From Novosphingobium aquimarinum (GTDB taxonomy: Bacteria > Pseudomonadota > Alphaproteobacteria > Sphingomonadales > Sphingomonadaceae): a stretch of DNA of 64,000 bases. Of the stretch, positions 1-8,910 are shown in pieces (positions within the stretch are counted from its first letter, which is position 1; each line of letters starts with the position of its first letter). The stretch is taken from positions 218,853 through 282,852 of the forward strand of contig NZ_WRPO01000005.1 of assembly GCF_009746585.1 (NCBI RefSeq), in the 5' to 3' direction. The notes beneath the pieces are model-generated. The model searched no databases. It was not told where the DNA came from and was given only the letters and a program-made list of their open reading frames with translations. Made by a program: the position numbers and the translations under genes.

Positions 1-776
1 CGCCCGGTCAAATGAGTCAGCTGGGCATTTCGACCACCGGCTACGACATCACGCGCAAGGCGGCGCAGGAATATGCCGCAAAGCACAACAAGGCGTGGCT
101 GACGGCATGGGACCCGGTGGCGCAAAAGGAGCGCTGGCGCGTGCCGTACCCGGTGCGTGGCAGCGGCGGGCTGCTGGCGACGGCCGGCAACCTCGTATTT
201 CAGGGAACGGTGCGCGGCACGTTCGCCGCCTATAGCGCCGATGCCGGCAAGCTCGTTTGGGAGATGCCGGTCCAGCAGGTGCCGATCGCGGCGGCCATTT
301 CCTATTCCGTCGATGGCGAACAGTATATCGCCGTCAACGCCGGGTGGGGCGGTGGGCTGGCTCACTCGACGACGGCGGAATCCCTGGGCTTTCCGTTCTC
401 GAAATCGCCGCGCCTGCTCGTGTTCCGGCTCGGTGCGACCGAAAAACTGCCGCCTGTCGAAACTAAGGATGAAGGGCCCTATCGCCCCGAACCGACCAAG
501 GTGGATGACGCCACCATCGCTCGCGGCGAAACGCTGTTTGCCGACCACTGTGCCGCCTGCCATGGCGCGCGAGCTCGCGGCGGGGTCAAGGACCTTCGCA
601 TGATGAGCCGTGAAACTCACGCCGAGTTCCAGGACATCGTGATCGGGGGATCGCGGCGCGAAAAGGGCATGGCGAGCTTTGCCGACATCATAAGCGTCCC
701 CGATGCCAAGGCGATCCATGCGTACCTGATCCGTCGCACGAACGAGGACTGGGACGAGATGTACGGCGACAAATGA
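1..776 (+). CDS. PQQ-dependent dehydrogenase with C-terminal cytochrome c, 3' part only
   Basis: The reading frame is open from the left edge, so only the last 257 or so residues of a quinoprotein dehydrogenase are present. The first half shows beta-propeller repeats of PQQ alcohol dehydrogenases (AYSADAGKLVWEMP, AVNAGWGGG). The tail is a c-type cytochrome domain with a CAACHG haem motif and a likely axial Met in KGMASF. This order is that of type II quinohaemoproteins, periplasmic enzymes that oxidise alcohols or related substrates and pass electrons through the haem. Substrate cannot be told from this fragment. An MFS exporter follows 47 bp downstream on the same strand. Confidence 0.85.
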   Translation, partial: PGQMSQLGISTTGYDITRKAAQEYAAKHNKAWLTAWDPVAQKERWRVPYPVRGSGGLLATAGNLVFQGTVRGTFAAYSADAGKLVWEMPVQQVPIAAAISYSVDGEQYIAVNAGWGGGLAHSTTAESLGFPFSKSPRLLVFRLGATEKLPPVETKDEGPYRPEPTKVDDATIARGETLFADHCAACHGARARGGVKDLRMMSRETHAEFQDIVIGGSRREKGMASFADIISVPDAKAIHAYLIRRTNEDWDEMYGDK

Positions 777-823
777 TCGGAGCCGTCGGCCGGTTGGCCC
801 GGATCTGACAGGGAGGGCGAGGA

Positions 824-2467
824 TTGGCTGATACGGCACCGCCCTCTCCATTCTCGATATCGATCTATCGTTCGTTCTGGATCGCCAACCTGTGCTCGCA
901 CCTTGGCTATGTCATCCAGTCGGTGGGCGCGGCCTGGTTGATGACTCGGATCGCACCCACGCCCAAGATGGTCGCGCTGGTCCAGACATCGATAACCTTG
1001 CCGATGATGATGCTGGCATTCTTTTCCGGCGCGGTGGCTGACAGTTTCGACCGGCGCAAAATCCTGATCGCGGCGCAGATCTTCATGTTCGCGACGGCTA
1101 TCGTTCTATGCCTGCTCGCCTATGCCGAGGCGATTACGCCGTGGTTGCTGCTGGCCTGCACGTTTGCGATCGGTTGCGGGATGGCGATCAACAACCCGGC
1201 CTGGCAGGCGAATGTCGGCGATATCGTGCCCAAACCGGTCCTGCCCGCCGCCGTCGCCTACAATTCGATCGCCTTCAATGTCGCGCGAAGCGGCGGGCCG
1301 GCGATCGGCGGCGTGCTTGTCGCCGCGGCGGGCTCGGCTGCGGCATTCGCGGTGAATGCCGTCAGCTATACGGCGCTGCTGGCTGTCTTGCTGCGCTGGA
1401 AGCGTGAGGTGCCCGAGCGCAAGCTTCCAGCAGAAGGCGTGCTTCAGGGCATGGGCGACGGGTTGCGCTATTTTGCGATGTCGCCGCAGATTTTTCGCAC
1501 CGTCTTGCGTTCCCTTCTATTTGGCCTGGCGTCCAGTGCGACGGGCGCGCTGATGCCGATCATTGCCCGCGAATTGCTCGGTGGTGGAGCCACGGTCTAT
1601 GGCCTCATCCTCGGTGCTTTCGGGGTAGGGGCCGTGGCCGGCGCTTTTACCGTTACGCGGCTGCGCGCTCGGTTTCGCGTAGAGCAGATCCTGTTTCTGG
1701 CATCGCTCGCGGTGGCGTGTGGCGCGGCTGTGACGGCGACCAGTGGATTTCTCGCGCTCACTTGCGTTTCGCTGGCCATCACGGGCGGGGGCTGGATCCT
1801 GGGTGTGTCGACAATGAACGTGGCGGTCCAGCTGGCCTCGCCGCGCTGGGTGGTCGCCCGGATGATCGCGATCCAGCAGACCGGGTTCTTTGGAGGCATG
1901 GCGCTGGGCAGTTTCCTGTTCGGGATCATTGCGACGCGTTTCGATGTGACCACGGCTCTGCTTGTCAGCAGCGCGGCGCAGTTGCTCGTCATGGCGTCGG
2001 CACGGATCCTGCCCGTAGCCGACGCCGCCGACGTGGATCTCGACCCGGGGGACTGGAGCGCGCCGTCTCCCGCCATCGCGATCGAAGGGCGCAGCGGCCC
2101 GATCGCGGTTTCCGTCGCCTACCAAGTCGCGCACGATGACATCCCGGCGTTTCTGGCAGAGATGCGCGACTGGCGTAGACTGCGCCTGCGCGATGGCGCG
2201 CGGCGGTGGCAACTCTATCGCGATCTGGCGTCACCAGAAACATGGTTGGAAACCTATCGCGTGGCGACATGGACCGAGTACGCGCGCCATAATCTGCGCC
2301 GCACTCAGGCTGACATGGAATTGCAGGAACGGATCCTCACGTTGCAGATCGGAGGGCGGCGTCCTCAGGTCAGCCGGATGCTGGAAGTTTCGCCTGATAG
2401 TGCCGCAGTACAGGCCGCGCGACGCGAGACCCTCCCGACCATGCCCGTCCCCGATATTTCCGGCTGA
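824..2467 (+). CDS. MFS transporter, MFS_3 (EntS-like) type with C-terminal extension
   Basis: A 547-residue major facilitator protein. Residues 1-410 hold about twelve hydrophobic segments, with the typical FSGAVADSFDRRKIL loop between helices 2 and 3. Residues 425-540 form a soluble tail (YQVAHDDIPAFLAEMRDWRR) often found on MFS_3 family exporters. The start is a TTG at 824, chosen because the strong ribosome site GGGAGGGCGAGGA lies just before it. The gene follows the quinoprotein and precedes an oxygenase, all on the plus strand, so it may export or import the substrate or product of that small group. Substrate is unknown. Confidence 0.8.
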   Translation: MADTAPPSPFSISIYRSFWIANLCSHLGYVIQSVGAAWLMTRIAPTPKMVALVQTSITLPMMMLAFFSGAVADSFDRRKILIAAQIFMFATAIVLCLLAYAEAITPWLLLACTFAIGCGMAINNPAWQANVGDIVPKPVLPAAVAYNSIAFNVARSGGPAIGGVLVAAAGSAAAFAVNAVSYTALLAVLLRWKREVPERKLPAEGVLQGMGDGLRYFAMSPQIFRTVLRSLLFGLASSATGALMPIIARELLGGGATVYGLILGAFGVGAVAGAFTVTRLRARFRVEQILFLASLAVACGAAVTATSGFLALTCVSLAITGGGWILGVSTMNVAVQLASPRWVVARMIAIQQTGFFGGMALGSFLFGIIATRFDVTTALLVSSAAQLLVMASARILPVADAADVDLDPGDWSAPSPAIAIEGRSGPIAVSVAYQVAHDDIPAFLAEMRDWRRLRLRDGARRWQLYRDLASPETWLETYRVATWTEYARHNLRRTQADMELQERILTLQIGGRRPQVSRMLEVSPDSAAVQAARRETLPTMPVPDISG

Positions 2468-2470
2468 TAA

Positions 2471-2498
2471 GTGGGCAGCCGCCCACGCGTGGCGTGGG
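2471..2498 (+). terminator. Overlapping hairpins after the MFS gene
   Basis: GTGGGC-agcc-GCCCAC (2471-2486) begins four bases after the MFS stop. It overlaps a second stem, CCCACGC-gtg-GCGTGGG (2482-2498), so the two cannot form together. There is no T run, so termination is uncertain and an attenuator-like switch before the oxygenase gene is also possible. Confidence 0.35.
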
Positions 2499-2586
2499 GA
2501 GGTTCATGGTACAATACAGAACCAAAGTCGGTAATATCATACGCAAATGCGGTGATCTGCACCGCCGTGTGAAGAGAGGACGTATC

Positions 2587-3669
2587 ATGGAACTGTGCCA
2601 GCCATCCGACCAAGTTGCAAAGCTGATCGCGGGACGCAGAACGGTCTTTCAGCTTGCCGACGAAGGCTTGCCGGTGATCCGTCTCAATCGGCTGCACGGT
2701 TCGGCCGAGGAGCGCGAAGCGTTTATCGCCGAGTTGCGCGTGACGCTCCATGATCACGGATTCTTCTATCTGGTCGATCACGGCGTCAGCAAGGCGCTGG
2801 TCGACGAAATGGTCGCCGCGACGCGCAAGTTCTTCGCCTTGCCGGAAGAGGACAAGATGGAGATCGCGATGATCTCGTCCGCTCGGTTCCGCGGTTACAA
2901 CCGGGTCGGAATGGAATTGACCGGTGGGCAGCAGGACTGGCGCGAACAAGTCGATTTTGATCGCGAGGAAGAGGCTCCGGAAATCGGGCCGGATTCACCG
3001 GCATGGATGCGGACGATGGGGCCGAACCAGTGGCCTTCGGCCATGCCCGAATTGCGCGATGTCGTCACGCGGTATCAGGAGGAGATGACGCGCGTCTCGC
3101 TCGATCTCCTCCGCGCGATCGCCCTGGCGCTCGGTCAGGACGAGGATTTCTTCGACCCGATGTTCTCGTCGGGGCCGCGTCAGCATATGAAGATCCTACG
3201 CTATCCGGGGCTGACGCAAACGGCCTCTTCGCAAGGCGTGGGCGCACACAAGGATGGCGGTCTGATTACGATCCTGCTTCAGGGTCTGCCCGGGTTGCGG
3301 GTGCAGCGTCATGATGGTGTCTGGATCCCGGCTCCGCCGGTTGCCGGCAGCTTCATCGTCAATACCGGCGAACTGCTCGAAATGGCGACCGACGGCTTCG
3401 TTCGCGCCGATGTGCATGCCGCCGACGTTCCGCCGGAAGGGACGCAGCGTTTCTCGATCCCGTTCTTCCTGGGCGCCAGCCACGACGGAACCGTGCCCGT
3501 GATCGAACTGCCCGAAGACCTGAAGCGGTCTGCGCGCGGCGTCAGCACCGATCCCGACAATCCGATGCTGCGTGAAGTTGGCGCCAACCACCTCAAGGCG
3601 CGCCTGCGGTCCCACCCGGATGTCGCGCAGCGGCATTACCCCGATCTGGTACGTGCGAAACAGGCCTGA
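2587..3669 (+). CDS. 2-oxoglutarate/Fe(II) oxygenase, isopenicillin-N-synthase-like
   Basis: A 360-residue non-haem iron oxygenase with the DIOX_N domain in the first half (HDHGFFYLVDHGV near residues 55-66) and the double-stranded beta-helix after it. The iron triad is visible: His221 and Asp223 in GAHKDGG and His277 in ADVHAAD. The 2-oxoglutarate-binding R-x-S follows at residues 288-290 (RFS). The frame is open further upstream to 2494, but ATG 2587 has GAAGAGAGGA six bases before it and gives the usual family length. It is convergent with a TonB receptor gene. The family hydroxylates or desaturates small molecules; the substrate here is unknown. Confidence 0.85.
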   Translation: MELCQPSDQVAKLIAGRRTVFQLADEGLPVIRLNRLHGSAEEREAFIAELRVTLHDHGFFYLVDHGVSKALVDEMVAATRKFFALPEEDKMEIAMISSARFRGYNRVGMELTGGQQDWREQVDFDREEEAPEIGPDSPAWMRTMGPNQWPSAMPELRDVVTRYQEEMTRVSLDLLRAIALALGQDEDFFDPMFSSGPRQHMKILRYPGLTQTASSQGVGAHKDGGLITILLQGLPGLRVQRHDGVWIPAPPVAGSFIVNTGELLEMATDGFVRADVHAADVPPEGTQRFSIPFFLGASHDGTVPVIELPEDLKRSARGVSTDPDNPMLREVGANHLKARLRSHPDVAQRHYPDLVRAKQA

Positions 3670-3678
3670 CGCCAAAAG

Positions 3679-3705
3679 GGCCCCGCTTCGTAGTGAAGCG
3701 GGGCC
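3679..3705. terminator. Bidirectional hairpin terminator between oxygenase and TonB receptor
   Basis: A perfect 11-bp stem GGCCCCGCTTC / GAAGCGGGGCC with loop gtagt lies between two convergent genes. Read on the minus strand it is followed by CTTTT, so it best terminates the TonB receptor gene; it may also serve the oxygenase. Confidence 0.8.
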
Positions 3706-3734
3706 AGAGGGTGGTTACGAAAACGCGCGGTGCG

Positions 3735-6482
3735 TCAGAAGTCGAAGCGGACGCCCGCTTTGAAATAGCGACCAATTCGATCGTGGAATGGGGAGCCGTT
3801 ATAGGATGGCGAGGTGATCGGCAGCGGCGCCAGAGGCGGATCGAGGTTGAAGAGGTTGTTGACCTTGCCATACAATTCGAAGCCGCCGCCGACCTTGGCG
3901 CTCAAGTTCAGATCGACATAGGTGCGCGACGGTATGGAGTTGTCGTCGATATCGACGCCTTCGACGTAGTTGTTCTGGTAGGTGCCGCTGTCGACGTAGC
4001 GCAGCAGAACACCTGCTCCGAACACGTCACTGCGATACCGCACGCCGAGATTGCCGCGCCAGTGCGGCACCCCGCCCGAACGGCCGACTTGTCCGGCGAA
4101 ATCCTCCCCGTCGATGTCGAGCTTCGAGATGTAGTTCACCAGGCTGGTGAAGAGCAGTTGCCCGTTACCGAGGGGCAGCGAGTATTCCAGCGCTATGTCG
4201 AAGCCCTCGGTCTGCAAGGCGCCTGCGTTGACCAAGGTGGCCGCAACGCGCGTGATCTGGTTCTGATCGCCAAGGGTAATCGCATCGCAGAGATTGGTCT
4301 GTCCCTGCAGGTAGCACCCATCGACGATCTGCGCGCCCGACAGCGAGACGATGGCGTCCTCGATATCGAACGAATAGTAATCGAATGAGGCCCTGAGTGT
4401 GGGCGCCCAGTTGGGAGAATAGACAAAACCGGCCGTCCACGCGGTCGAAGTTTCCGGAGTGAGGTCAGGATTGCCGCCGGTCAATTCGGTAACCGTGGGG
4501 TTCTTGATTTCGGGAGGCACGTCGCGCGGGTCGATCAGATTGCGGATCAGCTGGTTCTGTCCGGAAAACAGCTCGTTCACGCTGGGCGCGCGGATGTCTC
4601 GGGAATACGTGGCGCGAAGGCGCAGATCCTGGAACGGTGAGTAGTTCGCTCCGACCTTCCAGGTGGTGACCGATCCGCTCGTCGAATAATCGGTGAACCG
4701 CACCGCACCGTTGAGGTCGAGCAGATAACCGAGCGGCTGGTCGTCCAGCAGCGGGACGACGACTTCGGCATAGGCCTCTTTCACCTCGACCGAACCGCTC
4801 AGCGGTTTGGGGTTTACGGTGATGAAGCCACTGTCTTGCGATATCGGATCGGAGGACGCGTCGATCGAATCCTTCCGATATTCCGCGCCGACCGCGAAAT
4901 CCACCGGCCCCGCCCACGTTTCGAACAGCGAACCGCTGAAATTGAAGTAGTAATTGTCCATTTTCTGTTTGGAATCGAGGATTGCGGTTCCGACGTAGTA
5001 ATCCAGCGCCTCCTGACTGATCGATCCGGCACCGAACACGTTGATGGGAACGCAATTGGCGATGTCGGGATCGGTGCTGTTTGGATTGGCCGCGGTTGCG
5101 CGGCAGACCGGCGAGCCATTCACCAGGATCGAGTCGACTCCTAGCGCGTATCGACGCACGATCCGGTTGTTGCCATCTTCGCGATGGTAGTCGTTGCGGA
5201 AGAACTGCGCGCCGATGTCCCAGTTGAACTTGCCTCCCAATTCACCGCGCGCGCCGAAGCCATAGCGGCGCATCGTGCTATCGACCGAGTTGGTGAAGGC
5301 ACCTTCTTCTCCGCCGATACGTCCGATGCGGAACGACGTCTGGTTTTCGGCGACGAGGATGTCGTAGATTTCTTGGGGCAGGAACGCGTTATCGCGCCGG
5401 ATGGTCAGGTTGCCGCGATCCGTTGCATTCGTGCCGTCGGAGAAGATGTCGATCTGCGAGATCAGGACATCGGCATAGAGGCTGGTCGTCTCGGTAATGT
5501 CGAATGTGGCTTTGCCGAAGCCGGTAACACGCTCGATCTCCGGAAAGATGTTGGCCTGCGATGCAAGGGAGTCGCCATCGCCTCCGATCATAAAGGTCGT
5601 TCCAACGGCCGTGCCATATTCGAACGGCAGAACGGTGCCGCCCGGCCCGAATTGGATGCCGCGCAGCGCGGGAATGCTGTTCAGCGCCGTGACGCCGCCA
5701 TACGTTAGCTGCGAGAAGCGCGCGTCCGCGGCCGTGAGCCGCGCCGGGCCCTCGCCGGGATTGGAAACCAGCGCGTAGTCGTCCCGGCCCCAGGGGCGCG
5801 AGGACTGGAACAACTGGCCTTCATTCTTGAAATAGTCGACGGCGCCCACGACGTGAAAACGCCCATCGGCAAAGCCATGTCCGGCAGCCAGCGACGCGCC
5901 AGTCGTGGCGACATCGCCGTAGGTCGAAATGCCCTTCTGGAGATCGCCTTTCAGACCTTCCAGACGATCGTCGAGAAAGATCTGCACCACGCCAGAGACC
6001 GCGTCGGAACCGTAGGCTGCCGATGCGCCGCCGGTCACGATTTCGACCTTTTTGATGAGAACCGCCGGAATCACGTTGGTATCGAACGCGCCTGTCGGAT
6101 CGGTCGCGGCGACGCGGCGTCCGTCCAGCAGCACGAGCGTACGCGAAGGGCCCAGAGCACGAAGATCGAGATTGCTGGCGCCCACGGGTTCGCTCGACTG
6201 GCCGGTGTTCTGGTTGGTGCGCAATGCGGGGACATCGTCCATCAATTCCGAAACGGAGCGAACCGCCTTTTCATCGAGTGCGACTTCGGAAACCGCAATG
6301 ACCGGGGTCGGCGCATCGAAGGATCCAATGCGGGTGCCGGTCACAACAATCGGACCTGAGGATGCGGATTGACCGGCCTCGGAATCGCCCAACTGCTCGA
6401 GATTTTGCCCATGCGCCGGCTGCGCGGCGAACACCGCCGCCAGAATTGAGCTTCTCAACAGCGCGCTTTTCACCTTCGTCAT
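3735..6482 (-). CDS. TonB-dependent receptor, Oar-like sphingomonad type
   Basis: A 915-residue outer membrane receptor. Residues 1-25 are a signal peptide (MTKVKSALLRSS to HGQ). A plug domain follows with PIVVTGTRI, LDLRALGPSRTLVLLDGRR and GGASAAYGSDAVSGVVQI. The rest is a beta-barrel that ends in a terminal Phe (GVRFDF). The frame extends to 6518, but the ATG at 6482 is preceded by GAGGGGGA and starts the signal peptide directly, so it is preferred. Such receptors in sphingomonads take up many ligands besides iron, including plant-derived and aromatic compounds. An 8-bp-arm palindrome lies 48 bp upstream. Ligand unknown. Confidence 0.9.
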   Translation of the reverse strand: MTKVKSALLRSSILAAVFAAQPAHGQNLEQLGDSEAGQSASSGPIVVTGTRIGSFDAPTPVIAVSEVALDEKAVRSVSELMDDVPALRTNQNTGQSSEPVGASNLDLRALGPSRTLVLLDGRRVAATDPTGAFDTNVIPAVLIKKVEIVTGGASAAYGSDAVSGVVQIFLDDRLEGLKGDLQKGISTYGDVATTGASLAAGHGFADGRFHVVGAVDYFKNEGQLFQSSRPWGRDDYALVSNPGEGPARLTAADARFSQLTYGGVTALNSIPALRGIQFGPGGTVLPFEYGTAVGTTFMIGGDGDSLASQANIFPEIERVTGFGKATFDITETTSLYADVLISQIDIFSDGTNATDRGNLTIRRDNAFLPQEIYDILVAENQTSFRIGRIGGEEGAFTNSVDSTMRRYGFGARGELGGKFNWDIGAQFFRNDYHREDGNNRIVRRYALGVDSILVNGSPVCRATAANPNSTDPDIANCVPINVFGAGSISQEALDYYVGTAILDSKQKMDNYYFNFSGSLFETWAGPVDFAVGAEYRKDSIDASSDPISQDSGFITVNPKPLSGSVEVKEAYAEVVVPLLDDQPLGYLLDLNGAVRFTDYSTSGSVTTWKVGANYSPFQDLRLRATYSRDIRAPSVNELFSGQNQLIRNLIDPRDVPPEIKNPTVTELTGGNPDLTPETSTAWTAGFVYSPNWAPTLRASFDYYSFDIEDAIVSLSGAQIVDGCYLQGQTNLCDAITLGDQNQITRVAATLVNAGALQTEGFDIALEYSLPLGNGQLLFTSLVNYISKLDIDGEDFAGQVGRSGGVPHWRGNLGVRYRSDVFGAGVLLRYVDSGTYQNNYVEGVDIDDNSIPSRTYVDLNLSAKVGGGFELYGKVNNLFNLDPPLAPLPITSPSYNGSPFHDRIGRYFKAGVRFDF

Positions 6483-6529
6483 CCTAATCCCCCTCTTCAC
6501 CATTTTTTTGTGATTCATATTTCTTTATC

Positions 6530-6558
6530 GAACTGTATTCAACATTGCAGTACAGTTC
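6530..6558. promoter_or_regulatory. Operator-like palindrome upstream of the Oar-like receptor
   Basis: GAACTGTA (6530-6537) and TACAGTTC (6551-6558) are perfect inverted 8-mers spaced by 13 bp, in the promoter region of the minus-strand receptor. The symmetry suits a dimeric repressor. A related half-site, AATACAGAAC, occurs near 2513-2523 before the oxygenase gene. Confidence 0.5.
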
Positions 6559-6700
6559 TAAGTCCTTGTGGGCGTCGTTCTGATACCTTGATGCTATCGT
6601 TATCGAGAGGCCGGTGGGTTCAGATAGCGTGCGCTGCGGCGCGCGCGGGATTTTACCGCGCTCCCAGGTCGCAGAAACCACCCGTCTATGCACCTTGGCT

Positions 6701-6724
6701 ATTGCAACGCATTCGCATTAATGC
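6701..6724 (+). promoter_or_regulatory. Possible Fur-type iron box
   Basis: ATTGCAACGCATTCGCATTA (6701-6720) resembles alternating TGC/GCA iron boxes of alphaproteobacterial Fur-family regulators and also carries GCATT-cgcatt-AATGC symmetry. It lies 30 bp before the proposed start of a siderophore-type receptor. Only position and resemblance support it. Confidence 0.35.
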
Positions 6725-6730
6725 TTAGGG

Positions 6731-6748
6731 CCTCCCGAACATGGGAGG
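6731..6748 (+). promoter_or_regulatory. Hairpin that hides the Shine-Dalgarno of the siderophore receptor
   Basis: CCTCCC-gaacat-GGGAGG is a perfect 6-bp stem whose 3' arm is the ribosome site for the TTG start at 6754. It could lower translation unless opened. Confidence 0.5.
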
Positions 6749-6753
6749 AAGCA

Positions 6754-8910
6754 TTGAATTTGCGCGAACGCCTGCAGTCGACCGCGAGCCTTGCCAGCCT
6801 GGGGCTGGCCGTCGGTCTTGGATTGGCCACGCCGGTGGCTGCACAAGATATCGCGGGGGCGCGACAGTTCGATGATTTCGACGAGATCATCGTCTCGGCA
6901 GCCCGCAGCGAATTGCCGGCAAGCGCGCTTCCGCTCACCATCGACGTGCTGGGCGGGAAGGATCTGCAGGAACAGATCTCGATTTCGGGCTCCACTGTCG
7001 ATGCCGTGTCGGCGCGCTATCCCGCATTCTCACCGACACGCGAGAAGTTGAGCGGTTCAGGGGAGTCGCTGCGCGGCAGATCGCCGCTCTACGCGATCAA
7101 CGGCATCCCGCAATCGACCCCGGTTCGTGATGGGTCGCGCGACGGGTACACCATCGATCCGTTCTTCATCGACAGAGTGGAAGTCATCTACGGATCGAAC
7201 GCGCTCCAGGGGATCGGCGCGACCGGCGGTGTGGTCAATCAGGTGACGGTGGGGGCTCCGCAAGCGGATGGCCTGGGCGGCCGCTTTCTCGTGCAGGGAA
7301 GTGCCGCCGACGGTTTCGACGGTGAGGCGCTCGGCGGCAAAGTCGCCGGATATCTGGGCTATCGCGCCGCGGCTTTCGATGCGACCGTGGGCGCCGCATT
7401 CGAGCGGCGCGGCGCCTTCATCGATGGGCACGGCAATCGCATCGGCGTGGATGGCACGCAAGGCGAGATCCAGGACAGCGACAGCTGGTCCGTCTTCGCC
7501 CGGCTCGGCTATCAGCTCAGCGACACCGCGCGCTTCGAACTCATCGCCAATCGGTTCGAGCTCAAGGGAAACGCGAACTACGTCATCGTGCCGGGCAACC
7601 GTGCGACGGGCGTTCCGGCGACGAGCGTCAAGGGCGAGACTCCCGGCGATCCGCCTTCGAACCGGGCCGAACTGCTGTCCGCCTCGCTCGTAGAAAGCGA
7701 TCTCGCCGGAGGCACGCTCTCGCTGCAGGGATTCTTCTCGCGCACGCGCGACGTCTTCGGTGGAGGCGTGTTCTCCACGTTTCAGGATCCGCGCATCGAT
7801 CCGACCGGAACCCTGTTCGATCAGTCGGCCAACCGCTCGCGCAAACTGGGCGGCAAGTTCAGTTACGAACGGGCGGTTCCGGGATTGGAGGACCTGATTG
7901 TCACGGTAGGCTTCGACGCACTGTTCGATCGCACGGAACAAACCCTCGTCCAGACCGGTCGGGCCTGGGTCCCCGAAACGGATTTCCGCAGTCTTGCGCC
8001 CTTCGCTCAGGGCAATCTCGCATTGCTGGGCGGCGCGCTGCGGTTGGCCGGCGGGGCACGCTACGAAAACGTGAAGCTCAAGGTCGGCGATTTCAGCACG
8101 CTTTACAACTACGGTCCCGTCGATGTCTCGGGCGGCAGCCCCTCGTTCGACAAGGTCTTGTGGAACGGCGGCGTGATCGTCGAGCCGATCGAGGGCATTC
8201 GCGCTTATGGCAGCTATGCCGAGGGTTACACGATCGCCGATGTCGGGCGCATCCTGCGCGGCATTACCCAGCCCGGCGTGGATATCGACGATTTCCTGTC
8301 GCTCGAGCCCGTGATCTCGAACAATCGCGAGGTCGGCGTCGAAATGCGCCGCGGCCCGTTCGAAATCAGCGCCAGCTATTACTGGTCGTCGAGCAAGCTC
8401 GGCTCGCTGCTGGTTCTCAATTCGGACGGCATTTTCGACGTTGCGCGCCAGCCGATCGACATCGAGGGCCTGGAAGTCAGTCTCGCCGCGCAGACGCCGG
8501 TGCCGGGCCTCGTCATCAGCACGGCCTACAGCCACCTCACCGGTCAGACCGACGACGATGGCGATGGCCGCGTGGACGACGATCTCGACGGTGCCAATAT
8601 CTCACCCGATCGGCTCAACCTGGCGGCGGACTATCGCCGCGGCCCGCTGAGCGCGCGGGTGCAGGGACGGTTCTATTTGCAGCGGACGTTCAACAGTTTG
8701 CCGCCGGCGAATGATTTCGAGGGCTACACGCTGGTCGATGCCTATGTCGGTTACCGCACCGGGATCGGCGAGATTTCGCTGGCCGTGCAGAACCTGACCG
8801 ACGCCTATTACCTCACTTACGACAGCGATACCGTGCGCATCACCGATAATTCCCGGTTCTTTTCGGGTCGCGGCCGCACCTTCACGCTGGGATGGCGCGC
8901 GCAGTTCTGA
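6754..8910 (+). CDS. TonB-dependent siderophore receptor
   Basis: A 718-residue receptor. The N-terminus is a signal peptide (hydrophobic core LASLGLAVGLGLATPVAAQ). The plug has a TonB-box-like DEIIVSA, then RGRSPLYAINGIPQ and VIYGSNALQGIGATGGVVN. The barrel ends in WRAQF. The start is set at TTG 6754, five bases after GGGAGGA, because this begins the signal peptide cleanly; ATG 6721 in the same frame is the alternative. Its stop overlaps the start of a PepSY membrane protein, a common siderophore-uptake pairing. Iron regulation is suggested by the box at 6701. The exact siderophore is unknown. Confidence 0.85.
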   Translation: MNLRERLQSTASLASLGLAVGLGLATPVAAQDIAGARQFDDFDEIIVSAARSELPASALPLTIDVLGGKDLQEQISISGSTVDAVSARYPAFSPTREKLSGSGESLRGRSPLYAINGIPQSTPVRDGSRDGYTIDPFFIDRVEVIYGSNALQGIGATGGVVNQVTVGAPQADGLGGRFLVQGSAADGFDGEALGGKVAGYLGYRAAAFDATVGAAFERRGAFIDGHGNRIGVDGTQGEIQDSDSWSVFARLGYQLSDTARFELIANRFELKGNANYVIVPGNRATGVPATSVKGETPGDPPSNRAELLSASLVESDLAGGTLSLQGFFSRTRDVFGGGVFSTFQDPRIDPTGTLFDQSANRSRKLGGKFSYERAVPGLEDLIVTVGFDALFDRTEQTLVQTGRAWVPETDFRSLAPFAQGNLALLGGALRLAGGARYENVKLKVGDFSTLYNYGPVDVSGGSPSFDKVLWNGGVIVEPIEGIRAYGSYAEGYTIADVGRILRGITQPGVDIDDFLSLEPVISNNREVGVEMRRGPFEISASYYWSSSKLGSLLVLNSDGIFDVARQPIDIEGLEVSLAAQTPVPGLVISTAYSHLTGQTDDDGDGRVDDDLDGANISPDRLNLAADYRRGPLSARVQGRFYLQRTFNSLPPANDFEGYTLVDAYVGYRTGIGEISLAVQNLTDAYYLTYDSDTVRITDNSRFFSGRGRTFTLGWRAQF

